Of a stretch of DNA of 21,485 nucleotides, positions 8,163-15,125 are shown in pieces. The stretch covers positions 1 through 21,485 of the forward strand of contig DASSVP010000170.1 in NCBI GenBank assembly GCA_035705985.1, in the 5' to 3' direction. The DNA is from JACVRW01 sp035705985. Its GTDB lineage: Bacteria > Actinomycetota > Thermoleophilia > Solirubrobacterales > Thermoleophilaceae. The notes below the pieces were generated by a model, which did no database searches, had not been told where the DNA came from, and saw only the letters and a program-made list of their open reading frames with translations. The position numbers and the translations under genes are program-made. Each line of letters begins with the position of its first letter. Positions within the stretch are counted from its first letter, which is position 1.

Positions 8163-8411
8163 TCACGGTGTGCACGAGATTGACGCCGTGTAGTCGCAGA
8201 TGATCGTCAACAGGCCCCTGACCGATCCCCTGCTCGTCTGCCTACGTCCCAGCTTGGCGTTGATCGCCCTCAGCTGATCGACGACCTCCGAGCTCTGCGA
8301 CGCCGACGCCGCGTTGGCGGCCGGCGGGCTCGTTGCGGCGCCGAGCCCGTATCCAATGCTGGCGCTGAGCGCGGCGACCAAGACGACGATGACTATGAGC
8401 TGCTTTCGCAT
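8163..8411 (-). CDS. Small secreted or membrane-anchored protein of unknown function
   Basis: An 82-residue protein starting MRKQLIVIVVLVAALSASIGYGLGA: a basic start followed by a hydrophobic core, so either a signal peptide cut after an AxA-type site (ANA near residue 34) or an N-terminal anchor. The remainder has a short helical segment SSEVVDQLRAINAKLGRR and a C-terminal pair of cysteines (ICDYTASISC) that could form a disulfide outside the cell. The ATG at 8411 has a good Shine-Dalgarno, AAGGAGC, at proper distance on the minus strand, which supports it as a real gene despite its size. It converges on the glycosyltransferase-like gene, with only 15 bases between the stops. Function not recognised. 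Confidence 0.65.
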   Translation of the reverse strand: MRKQLIVIVVLVAALSASIGYGLGAATSPPAANAASASQSSEVVDQLRAINAKLGRRQTSRGSVRGLLTIICDYTASISCTP

Positions 8412-8487
8412 CGCTGGAGCTCCTTCGTGAGTGCTTTACGGATCTCGGCACACTACCCGTCGACAAGCTCACAATCGCTGTCGCGGA

Positions 8488-8514
8488 TGTCGAGCGGGCC
8501 CCGCCGGCTCCGTC
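8488..8514 (+). promoter_or_regulatory. Putative ECF42 sigma-factor promoter
   Basis: TGTCGA at 8488-8493 is followed by 17 bases and CGTC at 8511-8514. From memory, the consensus reported for ECF42-group sigma factors is TGTCGA in the -35 region and CGA/TC in the -10 region. The site lies about 50 bases upstream of the DGPF gene and reads toward it. The ECF42-type sigma gene is next in the operon, so this looks like an autoregulatory promoter. Confidence 0.6.
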
Positions 8515-8561
8515 CCTGGGGTACGACCGCCCAGCGGGGGCGGCATGAAAGGAGACCAGTC

Positions 8562-8969
8562 ATGAAGTACCTGCTGCTCAAGCACTACCGCGGTGGTCCG
8601 CAGCCGCATCACTCCTACCCGCCGATGGACCGCTGGACGCCGGAGGAGGTCGACGCTCACATCGGGTTCATGCGCGACTTCGCGGCCCGCCTCGAGGGCA
8701 CCGGCGAGTACGTCGACGGCCAGGCGCTGGCGCCCGACGGCGCGTTCGTCCGCTACGACGGCGAGGGGCGCGCCCCAGTCGTCGACGGTCCGTTCGCCGA
8801 GACGAAGGACCTCATCGCCGGCTGGATGATCATCGACGTCGAGTCCTGGGACCGCGCGGTCGAGCTCGCCGGCGAGCTGTCGGCTGCGCCCGGCCCCGGC
8901 GGCGAGCCGATCCACGAGTGGCTCGAGGTGCGCCCGTTCCTGACCGCACCGCCCACGATCAGCGAGTGA
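8562..8969 (+). CDS. DGPF/YCII-related domain protein
   Basis: A 135-residue protein starting MKYLLLKHYRGG at an ATG preceded by the strong Shine-Dalgarno AAAGGAG (8548-8554). It contains the signature VVDGPFAETKDLIAGWMIIDVESWDRAVELA, the DGPF motif of the YCII superfamily, a small ferredoxin-like fold. YCII proteins have a conserved His-Asp pair and have been proposed as small enzymes, but the role of DGPF members is not established. They are known as the typical genomic partners of ECF42 sigma factors. Here the stop overlaps the sigma start as GTGA, which matches that arrangement. It is the likely target and companion gene of the sigma factor rather than a membrane anti-sigma factor; none is present. 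Confidence 0.92.
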   Translation: MKYLLLKHYRGGPQPHHSYPPMDRWTPEEVDAHIGFMRDFAARLEGTGEYVDGQALAPDGAFVRYDGEGRAPVVDGPFAETKDLIAGWMIIDVESWDRAVELAGELSAAPGPGGEPIHEWLEVRPFLTAPPTISE

Positions 8970-10141
8970 ACGACGCGCTGCTGCGGGAGCTCGTGCCCGC
9001 GGTGATCGCGGTCCTCGTCCGGCGCGGAGCGAACTTCGCGTCGGCCGAGGACGCCGTGCAGGAGGCGCTCGTGAGCGCGCTCGCCAGCTGGCCGGAGGAC
9101 CCGCCGCGCGACCCCAAGGGCTGGCTCATCACCGCCGCCTGGCGCAAGGTGCTGGACGAGATCCGGGCCGGCTCGTCGCGCAGGGCGCGCGAGCTGGCGG
9201 TGCACGCCGAACCGCCGTCCGGGCCGGTGCAGGACGCCGACGACACGCTGCAGCTCTACTTCCTCTGCGCGCACCCGTCGCTGCCGCCGGCGTCGGCCGT
9301 CGCCCTCACGCTGCGCGCCGTCGGTGGCCTCACCACCGAGCAGATCGCGGCGGCCTACCTCGTTCCCGAGGCGACGATGGCCCAGCGCATCAGCCGCGCC
9401 AAGCGGCGAATCGCCGGGCAGCCGCTCGACCGGGCGGGCGACCTGGGGACGGTGCTGCGCGTGCTCTACCTGCTCTTCAACGAGGGCTACGGCGGCGACG
9501 TCGACCTCGCCGCCGAGGCAATCCGGATCACGCGGCAGCTCGCCGCGCTCGCCGACGAGCCCGAGGTGTCCGGCCTGCTCGCCCTCATGCTGCTGCACCA
9601 TGCGCGGCGCGCCTCGCGTACCGGGCCGGGCGGCCGGCTCGTGCCGCTGGGCGAGCAGGACCGCGCCACGTGGGACACGGCGCTGATCGCCGAGGGCGTC
9701 GGCCTCCTGCAGGCCGCGCTGGCCCGCGACCGGCTCGGGCAGTACCAGGCGCAGGCCGCGATCGCCGCTCTGCACGCCGATGCGCCCGCGGCGGAGGAGA
9801 CCGACTGGGTCCAGATCGTCGAGTGGTACGACGAGCTGGTCCGGCTGGCCGACAGCCCGGTGGTGCGCCTCAACCGCGCGGTCGCCGTCGGGGAGGCCGA
9901 CGGGCCGCGCGCCGGGCTGGCCGCCATCGCCGAGCTCGACCCGGGCGTACCCCGCTACGCCGCGGTCGCCGCGCACCTGCACGAGCGCGCGGGCGACCTG
10001 ACGCGCGCGGCGGACCTCTACGCCGAGGCGGCCCGAACGGCGGCGAGCGCCCCGGAGCGCGACCACTGCGTCCGCCAAGCGGCGCGGGTGCGGCAGCTCG
10101 GCGCGGCTTCGCGACGGTCGGCGCGCGACCCGTCGGGATAG
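8966..10141 (+). CDS. ECF42-group RNA polymerase sigma factor with TPR-like C-terminal extension
   Basis: A 391-residue protein from the GTG at 8966, chosen because it overlaps the DGPF stop as GTGA. Region sigma2 is seen as NFASAEDAVQEALVSALASWP and PKGWLITAAWRKVLDEIR; region sigma4 as GLTTEQIAAAYLVPEATM followed by AQRISRAKRRIAG. About 200 further residues follow, with YLLFNEGYGG, LALMLLHHARR, DWVQIVEWYDELVRL and VVRLNRAVAVGEADG. That long helical tail with TPR-like repeats is the hallmark of ECF42 sigma factors, in which it takes over control in place of a separate anti-sigma factor. The sensed signal for this group is not known to me. The upstream TGTCGA-N17-CGTC site suggests autoregulation. 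Frequently annotated simply as SigJ-like or DUF6596 sigma factor. Confidence 0.93.
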   Translation: MNDALLRELVPAVIAVLVRRGANFASAEDAVQEALVSALASWPEDPPRDPKGWLITAAWRKVLDEIRAGSSRRARELAVHAEPPSGPVQDADDTLQLYFLCAHPSLPPASAVALTLRAVGGLTTEQIAAAYLVPEATMAQRISRAKRRIAGQPLDRAGDLGTVLRVLYLLFNEGYGGDVDLAAEAIRITRQLAALADEPEVSGLLALMLLHHARRASRTGPGGRLVPLGEQDRATWDTALIAEGVGLLQAALARDRLGQYQAQAAIAALHADAPAAEETDWVQIVEWYDELVRLADSPVVRLNRAVAVGEADGPRAGLAAIAELDPGVPRYAAVAAHLHERAGDLTRAADLYAEAARTAASAPERDHCVRQAARVRQLGAASRRSARDPSG

Positions 10142-10162
10142 CATCGCGCCCCCTCCCCGTGG

Positions 10163-11209
10163 GTGATTGCGGTGCGCAAGGATGTGCGTGTGCGCATCGA
10201 GATGCTCGACATCGGCCGGCTCGACGAGCTCGAGGGTCCCTGGCGCCGGGTCGGCGAGCACGGAGACAACATCTTTGCGACCTACGAGTGGAGCCATGCC
10301 TGGTGGGAGTCGTTCGGCCGCGGGCGGCGGCTCCGTGTGGTGGGATGCCACGACGCTCACGGCCGGCTGACTGCGCTGGTCCCGCTGTACGAGGCGACGC
10401 GGCGCCCGGTCCGCCTGCTGCGCCTGGTCGGGCATGGGGCCTCGGATGAGCTGGGCGCCGTCGGGGTCGCCCGGGGCGGGCCGGCGGCGGCCCTGCAGGC
10501 GCTCGACGGCTGGGACCTCGTGATCTTCGACGACCTGCCTGGCGACTGCGATTCCCCCGGCCGCCTGCTCGGCGCGCGTCCCAGCCCGGTCGTCACGCTG
10601 CCCGGCGACTGGCCGGCGGGCCGGTCGCGCAACTTCCGCCATCAGCTCGGAAAGTTCCAGCGCCGCCTCGCGCGGCTCGGCCGGCTGCGCTTCGGGGTCA
10701 CGGACGACCTGGCCGCGTTCCGCGCGCTCCACGAGGCACGCTGGGGCGCGGACTCGCGGGCATTCGCGGGCCGCTGGCAGTTCCATCGGCGCTTTGCCGC
10801 CGCCGCGCGCGAGCGCGGGTGGCTGCGCGTGCATCTGCTCGAGCTCGACGACCGGCCGGTGGCGGCGCTCTACAACCTGCGGTTCGGCGGCGTGGAATGC
10901 GTCTACCAGGCCGGGCGCGACCCAGCGCTCGCCGGCGCCGGACTGGTGCTTCACGCTCACGCGATCCGGGCGGCCCAGGAGGACGGGTTGCGTGAGTACC
11001 GCTTCCTGCGCGGTGGCGAGGCGTACAAGCTCCGCTTCGCCGACGCGGACCGCGGCGTCCGCACGTTCGCCTGCCCGCGGGGTCTACGCGGTACGACGCT
11101 GGCGCATGCGCTCGCGGGCGCCAGGGCGCTGCCGGGCCCGGTGCGCCGCCGCATGCCGGCCGCGATTGCGTGGGGATCGGGCGCCGCCCCGGTGCGAGGT
11201 GGGGGGTGA
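10163..11209 (+). CDS. GNAT acetyltransferase of the CelD/BcsL (FemAB-like) type
   Basis: A 348-residue protein. The opening third has NIFATYEWSHAWWESFG, the usual first signature of CelD/BcsL-type acetyltransferases. The C-terminal GNAT half has DLAAFRALHEARWG, LRVHLLELDDRPVAALYNLRFGGVECVYQAG and the closing GGEAYKLRFADADRGVRTF, the GxExYK motif of this group. Relatives occur in exopolysaccharide and cell-surface gene clusters and are thought to acylate sugars or transfer aminoacyl groups. The GTG at 10163 gives the longest protein; GTG 10190 lies 8 bases after AAGG and may be the true start. It shares a GTGA overlap with the QueC-like gene, so the two are coupled. Substrate unknown. Confidence 0.8.
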   Translation: MIAVRKDVRVRIEMLDIGRLDELEGPWRRVGEHGDNIFATYEWSHAWWESFGRGRRLRVVGCHDAHGRLTALVPLYEATRRPVRLLRLVGHGASDELGAVGVARGGPAAALQALDGWDLVIFDDLPGDCDSPGRLLGARPSPVVTLPGDWPAGRSRNFRHQLGKFQRRLARLGRLRFGVTDDLAAFRALHEARWGADSRAFAGRWQFHRRFAAAARERGWLRVHLLELDDRPVAALYNLRFGGVECVYQAGRDPALAGAGLVLHAHAIRAAQEDGLREYRFLRGGEAYKLRFADADRGVRTFACPRGLRGTTLAHALAGARALPGPVRRRMPAAIAWGSGAAPVRGGG

Positions 11210-12918
11210 TCGTCGAACCGGTCGTGGTGCGCTGCCGCGACGGGCAGCTCGAGCGCCGCTCGCTGATCCGCTGGGATGGCGGCGAGGGCGAGCTGCGCAG
11301 CGTGGCGCCAGAGCCGTGGGCCGACACGACGGACGACGCGACGGCCTTCCTCGCGGTCGCGGTTCCGCTGGCCATGCGACGCGGCGAGGACCTGGAGGTG
11401 CGCGGGCCGGTGTCTCCCCGCTTCCTCGGCGCGCTCGAAGCGATCCAGGAGTGCTACGCCCAATGGCACCCCGGCATGCGCGTCGCCGCGGTCGCCGCCT
11501 CCTCGGGGGAGGCACACCGCGCGGCGGGCGACGGCCGTGGTGTCTTCCTCTCACGCGGTGTCGACTCGCTGTTCGCCGCCGCTCGAGATGGCAAGGCTCT
11601 GACCGCCGCAGTGCACGCGGTCGGGCTCGAGCCACGCCACGACACGCAGGTCAGCGACCGCGAGGCCGACCTCGCCGGCAGGGCCGCGGCCGATCTCGGC
11701 CTCACATCCGTGGTTGTTCGCACGAACGTCCGTGAGTTGTCCGATCCTGTGTTCCCCAACTGGGAGGACTTCGTGGCGCCGGGCCTGGCCTTCTGCGCGC
11801 ACGCGCTCGCGGGCGGACTCCGGTCGATGCTCGTGGCGTCGGGCGACAGCTACTCCACGGTCGAGCCCTGCGGCACGAGTCCGCTGCTCGACCCGCTCTT
11901 CAGCAGCGAGGCGATGACCATCGAGCACGCTCCGATCACACACTCCCGCCTGCGGAAGGTCGCGTGGCTGGCGGCCGAGCGACCGGAACTGATCCCGCAT
12001 CTGAAGGTCTGCTACGCCGAGAACCGCACGGACAACTGCGGCCGCTGCGGGAAGTGCACCCTGACGATGGGGGCGCTGCTCGCGGCCGGCGCGCTCGACC
12101 GCGCCACGCAGTTCGGAGGGCCGCCGGACCCCGCCAGCTTGAACGAGCTGCGCATGAGCCACCTGAACTCACGGCTCTACTGGGCCGAGCTCGCGGACTC
12201 GCTCGGCGCCGGCCACCCTTTCGCGGCAGCAATTTGGAAGCGGCTCGACGAGACCAGGCTGCGCGATCCAGCGCAGATGCGGGAGCCGAACAGCTTCCGC
12301 GCGCATCGCCACAGCGCCGTCATCGAAGGCCTGTTCGGATCGAACGACTCGCGTTCGTCCGGTGCGCCGCTCGGGCTCGTGCGAACCGTGGACGGCGACC
12401 GCCACCGCTACGGGGTCGGCGCGATCCCGCCGGGCGCCCTCGCCGGCGAGCTCGGCGCGCTGCACAGCCGGCCCGAGCCGGGTTCGATCCCGGTCTGGGT
12501 GACGCGTGACGGCTTCCTGGTGCCCGCGGGCGGTCCGCCCCCGCCCGGCCGGGCCCGGCGCGCACGCTGGATCCTCGCGCCGCTGCGCTGGGGCGGTGGC
12601 CCCGCCGCGGTCGCCTGGCGGCTCACCCGGGCTCACCGCTCACCGGCAGCGGTTGCTGCCGCAACCGGCGCACCCGCCGGCTACCTGCACGCCGAGCCGG
12701 CCGACGGTCGCCGCCCGCTCTACTCCGCTCGGCACGCGATCACCGGCGACCAGCTGCTCACGACGCATGCGCAGGACGCCGGCGACTGCGGCTACGGAAA
12801 CGGCGTCCTGACGGGGTACCTGGACCCGGTGGCGCCCGTGACCGGCGAGCTGGGGATCACGGCACGGCCGCGGCTGCCCTGGGCGTCGCGTCTCGGCCGG
12901 CTGCTCAGGCTGGGCTGA
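11206..12918 (+). CDS. QueC-like PP-loop ATPase domain fused to an unusual C-terminal domain
   Basis: A 570-residue protein from GTG 11206, which overlaps the acetyltransferase stop as GTGA and sits after AGGTGGGG. It has a PP-loop at residues 116-121, SRGVDS, where the family norm is SGGxDS, so the second position is changed. Four cysteines at 269, 278, 281 and 284 have exactly the C-x8-C-x2-C-x2-C spacing of the zinc site in QueC (preQ0 synthase); the last three lie in NCGRCGKC. PP-loop enzymes adenylate a carboxyl or carbonyl group before amide or thio bond formation. After about residue 395 a second region ends with RPLYSARHAITGDQLLTT then DCGYGNGVLTGYL, resembling the DUF5648-type repeat (LYnpntGDHfyTT...GY...G). 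Relatives with the NCGRCxKC motif occur near glycosyltransferase genes. Reaction unknown. Confidence 0.7.
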   Translation: MIVEPVVVRCRDGQLERRSLIRWDGGEGELRSVAPEPWADTTDDATAFLAVAVPLAMRRGEDLEVRGPVSPRFLGALEAIQECYAQWHPGMRVAAVAASSGEAHRAAGDGRGVFLSRGVDSLFAAARDGKALTAAVHAVGLEPRHDTQVSDREADLAGRAAADLGLTSVVVRTNVRELSDPVFPNWEDFVAPGLAFCAHALAGGLRSMLVASGDSYSTVEPCGTSPLLDPLFSSEAMTIEHAPITHSRLRKVAWLAAERPELIPHLKVCYAENRTDNCGRCGKCTLTMGALLAAGALDRATQFGGPPDPASLNELRMSHLNSRLYWAELADSLGAGHPFAAAIWKRLDETRLRDPAQMREPNSFRAHRHSAVIEGLFGSNDSRSSGAPLGLVRTVDGDRHRYGVGAIPPGALAGELGALHSRPEPGSIPVWVTRDGFLVPAGGPPPPGRARRARWILAPLRWGGGPAAVAWRLTRAHRSPAAVAAATGAPAGYLHAEPADGRRPLYSARHAITGDQLLTTHAQDAGDCGYGNGVLTGYLDPVAPVTGELGITARPRLPWASRLGRLLRLG

Positions 12919-13600
12919 CGTCCCAGCGGACCTCGAAGCCCAGCACGGCCGGGTTGAGCAGGCGATTCAGCGGGCCTCCGTTGAGAACCTCGAACTGCGT
13001 CGCATACGTACGGAGGGCGCGTTCCTTGGCCGCCCGTTGCCCGGCATCGAGCGCGAGCGCGCGCGCATTCAAACGGGCGGGAATGGCTGCGAGGAACAGC
13101 TCCCACCGCGCCTCGGGGACGAGGTGCTGCCGCTGGGCCTCGCCCGTCACCCAGGCCGGCCAGCCGACCCTCGCCGCGTACGGCAGGTCGGCGTACAGCG
13201 TCACGGGCACGCCCGTCCCGAGCGCGGCGTCACGCGCGGCCACGTGGTCCGGGTGCCCGCCGAGCCCGGCCGGCGCGAGGATCCGCTCCGCCCGCGGCAG
13301 AGCGGCACGGATGGCGTCGGGGTCGAGCGGCTCGTCGCGGTATTGCGCGTCGAGCAAGCCGAGCTCGAGGCGCGAGCCGACGCCGGCCAGCGCCAGCGCG
13401 GCTCGATCCTCGGCCAGGCGCGCGGCCATGAACGCGGCGCCGTCCATGGCGCCCTTCGTGCGGTCGAAGTCGCCGACCACCCCGGCCGGGGGCACGGCGG
13501 TGCAGAGATTCGCCACGACGGCGCCCGGAAGGTCGCACCAAGCGCTGAGGACGGCGTCGTCGAGGTGGGGGGACAGGATCAGCACGTCCCGTATATTCAC
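12905..13600 (-). CDS. PIG-L/LmbE-family deacetylase, divergent motif
   Basis: A 231-residue protein starting at GTG 13600, with AAGG 5-8 bases upstream. The first metal motif reads SPHLDDAVLSA (His12, Asp14, Asp15) and the second GGHPDHVAARDA (His116, His119), so the zinc ligands of the PIG-L/LmbE fold are present. The residue after the two aspartates is Ala instead of the usual Glu (HLDDA versus HPDDE); LDDA versions form a recognised subgroup, so activity is still likely. It is transcribed against its neighbours: its 3' end overlaps the QueC-like gene by 14 bases and its start is only five bases from the TTG start of the isochorismatase gene. It probably deacetylates an amino-sugar or related amide. 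Confidence 0.88.
   Translation of the reverse strand: MNIRDVLILSPHLDDAVLSAWCDLPGAVVANLCTAVPPAGVVGDFDRTKGAMDGAAFMAARLAEDRAALALAGVGSRLELGLLDAQYRDEPLDPDAIRAALPRAERILAPAGLGGHPDHVAARDAALGTGVPVTLYADLPYAARVGWPAWVTGEAQRQHLVPEARWELFLAAIPARLNARALALDAGQRAAKERALRTYATQFEVLNGGPLNRLLNPAVLGFEVRWDVSPA
13570..13597 (+). promoter_or_regulatory. Putative promoter for the isochorismatase operon (leaderless)
   Basis: GGGACA at 13570-13575, 16 bases, then TATATT at 13592-13597, an AT-rich island in very GC-rich DNA. Counting 7-8 bases from the -10 places transcription start at about 13604-13606, on the TTG start codon itself, suggesting a leaderless mRNA. The element lies inside the 5' end of the divergent deacetylase gene. 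Confidence 0.45.
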
Positions 13601-13605
13601 GCGCC

Positions 13606-14259
13606 TTGTCCGACTTCTTGCAGCAGCTGAACGAGCAGCTGGCGGAGAACGAGCGCCGGGGCCTCACGCGCGTGCTCGGCTTCGGCGGCGCGCCGGCAGT
13701 CGTCGTGGTCGACTTCACGCGCGCATTCACCGAGCCCGGGGACGCGATGCCGCTCGCGGCCGATTTCTCCGCTGAGATCGAGGCGACGACCAGCGTGCTC
13801 GCCTCCGCCCGCGCGGCCGGCGTCCCGGTCTACTACACCGCCGCCGTCTACGAGGAGCCCGACCTCGCCGACGCCGGGATCTGGGCCAAGAAGGTCCCCG
13901 CCAGCGTCACTCTGCGCGCAGGCACGCCCGGGGTCGAGCTCGACGCGCGCCTGGGGCGACGCGACGACGAGGCGCTCGTGATCAAGAAATACGCCTCGGC
14001 CTTCTTCGGGACCGACCTTGCCACCCGGCTCACGGCGCGTGGCGTGGACACCATCCTTCTCTGCGGGTGCACGACCAGCGGCTGCGTCCGAGCCTCCGCC
14101 GTCGACGGGCTCCAGCACGGCTTCCGCGTCATGGTCGTCCGGGAGGCTGTCGGCGATCGCAATCCCGCGGCGCACCGTCAGAGCATGCTCGACATGCAGG
14201 CGAAGTACGCGGACATCGTCGCGCTCGACGCGACCACGGAGTATCTCGCCCAGGCCTGA
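13606..14259 (+). CDS. Isochorismatase-family amidohydrolase, N-carbamoylsarcosine-amidase-like
   Basis: A 217-residue cysteine hydrolase. The catalytic triad is visible: Asp36 in AVVVVDFTRAF, Lys127 in ALVIKKYASAFFGTDL and Cys160 in CGCTTSGCVRASAVDG. The TTSGCVRAS context and the N-terminal ENERRGLTRVLGFG segment match N-carbamoylsarcosine amidohydrolases, which split carbamoyl groups to CO2 and ammonia; other amides are possible substrates. The start is TTG at 13606, with no Shine-Dalgarno but a -10-like TATATT at leaderless distance; a second TTG follows at 13618. The stop overlaps the next gene as TGATG. The pairing with a PuuE-like protein suggests a two-step attack on a cyclic ureide or hydantoin-type compound, which is inference. 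Confidence 0.85.
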   Translation: MSDFLQQLNEQLAENERRGLTRVLGFGGAPAVVVVDFTRAFTEPGDAMPLAADFSAEIEATTSVLASARAAGVPVYYTAAVYEEPDLADAGIWAKKVPASVTLRAGTPGVELDARLGRRDDEALVIKKYASAFFGTDLATRLTARGVDTILLCGCTTSGCVRASAVDGLQHGFRVMVVREAVGDRNPAAHRQSMLDMQAKYADIVALDATTEYLAQA

Positions 14260-15125
14260 TGCCGGAGACGCCCTTCCCATACCGATCGTCGACCGAGGCG
14301 CCGGCGATCGCCTGGCCGGGCGGCGCACCGGTGGCCGTCTGGATCGCGCTGAACGTCGAGCACTATCCGATCGATCGCCCCGGGCTGAGCATCGTGCCGG
14401 TGACCGCGGGCAATGTGCCGGATCCGATGAACTACGGCTGGCGCGACTACGGCGCCCGTGTCGGGACCTTCTCGCTGATGGAGCTGCTCGACGAGCTCGA
14501 GATCCCGGTCACGGCGCCGCTTCACTCCGAGGTCTGCACTCGCTACCCGCAGATAGTCGAGGCCGGCGTGGCCCGCGGGTGGGCGTGGATGGCGCATGGC
14601 GCCCACAACGCGGCGATGCACGTGGACCTCGACGTCGACGAGGAGCGCGCGATGCTGCGCGAGTGCGTGGAGACGATCGAGGCCGCCACGGGACGGCGCC
14701 CGCTCGGATGGCTCGGCCCCGCTCTCTCCGAGACGTTCAACACCCCCGCGCTGCTGTCTGAGCTCGGCCTCACCTACGCCTGCGACTGGTGCAACGACGA
14801 CCGGCCCTACGCGATGACGGTCCCCGAGGGCCGGGTGATCTCGGTGCCCTACAGCGTCGAGGTCAACGACGTGACGCTGTTCCTCGCCCGGGGCTGGACG
14901 GGGCAGCAGTACGCGGAAGCCCTCGTCGACCAGTTCGAGGGATTGCGGGCCGCCGGCCGCCGCTCGGGCGTCGTGATGGCGATCCCGCTGCACGGGTTCC
15001 TCGCGGGAGCGCCCTTCCGGCTCGGCCACCTCCGCCGCGCGCTCGAGCACATCGCGGCGTCGGGGGATGCCTGGTTCGCCACGGCCGACGAGATCGCCGA
15101 CCATTACCTCGCCCACCATCCGTAG
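14259..15125 (+). CDS. Polysaccharide deacetylase-fold hydrolase, PuuE (allantoinase)-like
   Basis: A 288-residue protein from ATG 14259, overlapping the isochorismatase stop; upstream in-frame sequence is a shadow of that gene. It has the NodB-type fold: VAVWIALNVEHYPID, PVTAPLHSEVC, GWAWMAHGAHNAAM with His113 and His116, GWLGPALSETFNTPALLSELG, and AIPLHGFLAG near the end. The usual first Asp of the metal triad is replaced by Glu34 in LNVEH, as in PuuE-type enzymes, where the ring-opening allantoinase PuuE is the known example rather than true sugar deacetylases. No signal peptide is present, so it acts in the cytoplasm, again arguing against peptidoglycan or chitin as substrate. Likely reaction: hydrolysis of a cyclic or N-acyl amide upstream of the partner amidohydrolase. 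Confidence 0.82.
   Translation: MPETPFPYRSSTEAPAIAWPGGAPVAVWIALNVEHYPIDRPGLSIVPVTAGNVPDPMNYGWRDYGARVGTFSLMELLDELEIPVTAPLHSEVCTRYPQIVEAGVARGWAWMAHGAHNAAMHVDLDVDEERAMLRECVETIEAATGRRPLGWLGPALSETFNTPALLSELGLTYACDWCNDDRPYAMTVPEGRVISVPYSVEVNDVTLFLARGWTGQQYAEALVDQFEGLRAAGRRSGVVMAIPLHGFLAGAPFRLGHLRRALEHIAASGDAWFATADEIADHYLAHHP

Noticed and set aside
8442..8465. TGTCGA on the minus strand upstream of the small secreted protein as a divergent ECF42 promoter
   Set aside because: No CGWC at 16 or 17 bases in the minus direction; the hexamer overlaps a simple GTCGAC palindrome that is common in GC-rich DNA.
8753..10960. 735-codon minus-strand open frame over the sigma factor and acetyltransferase
   Set aside because: Low-complexity shadow; it crosses two plus-strand genes with clear domains and has no recognisable domain itself.
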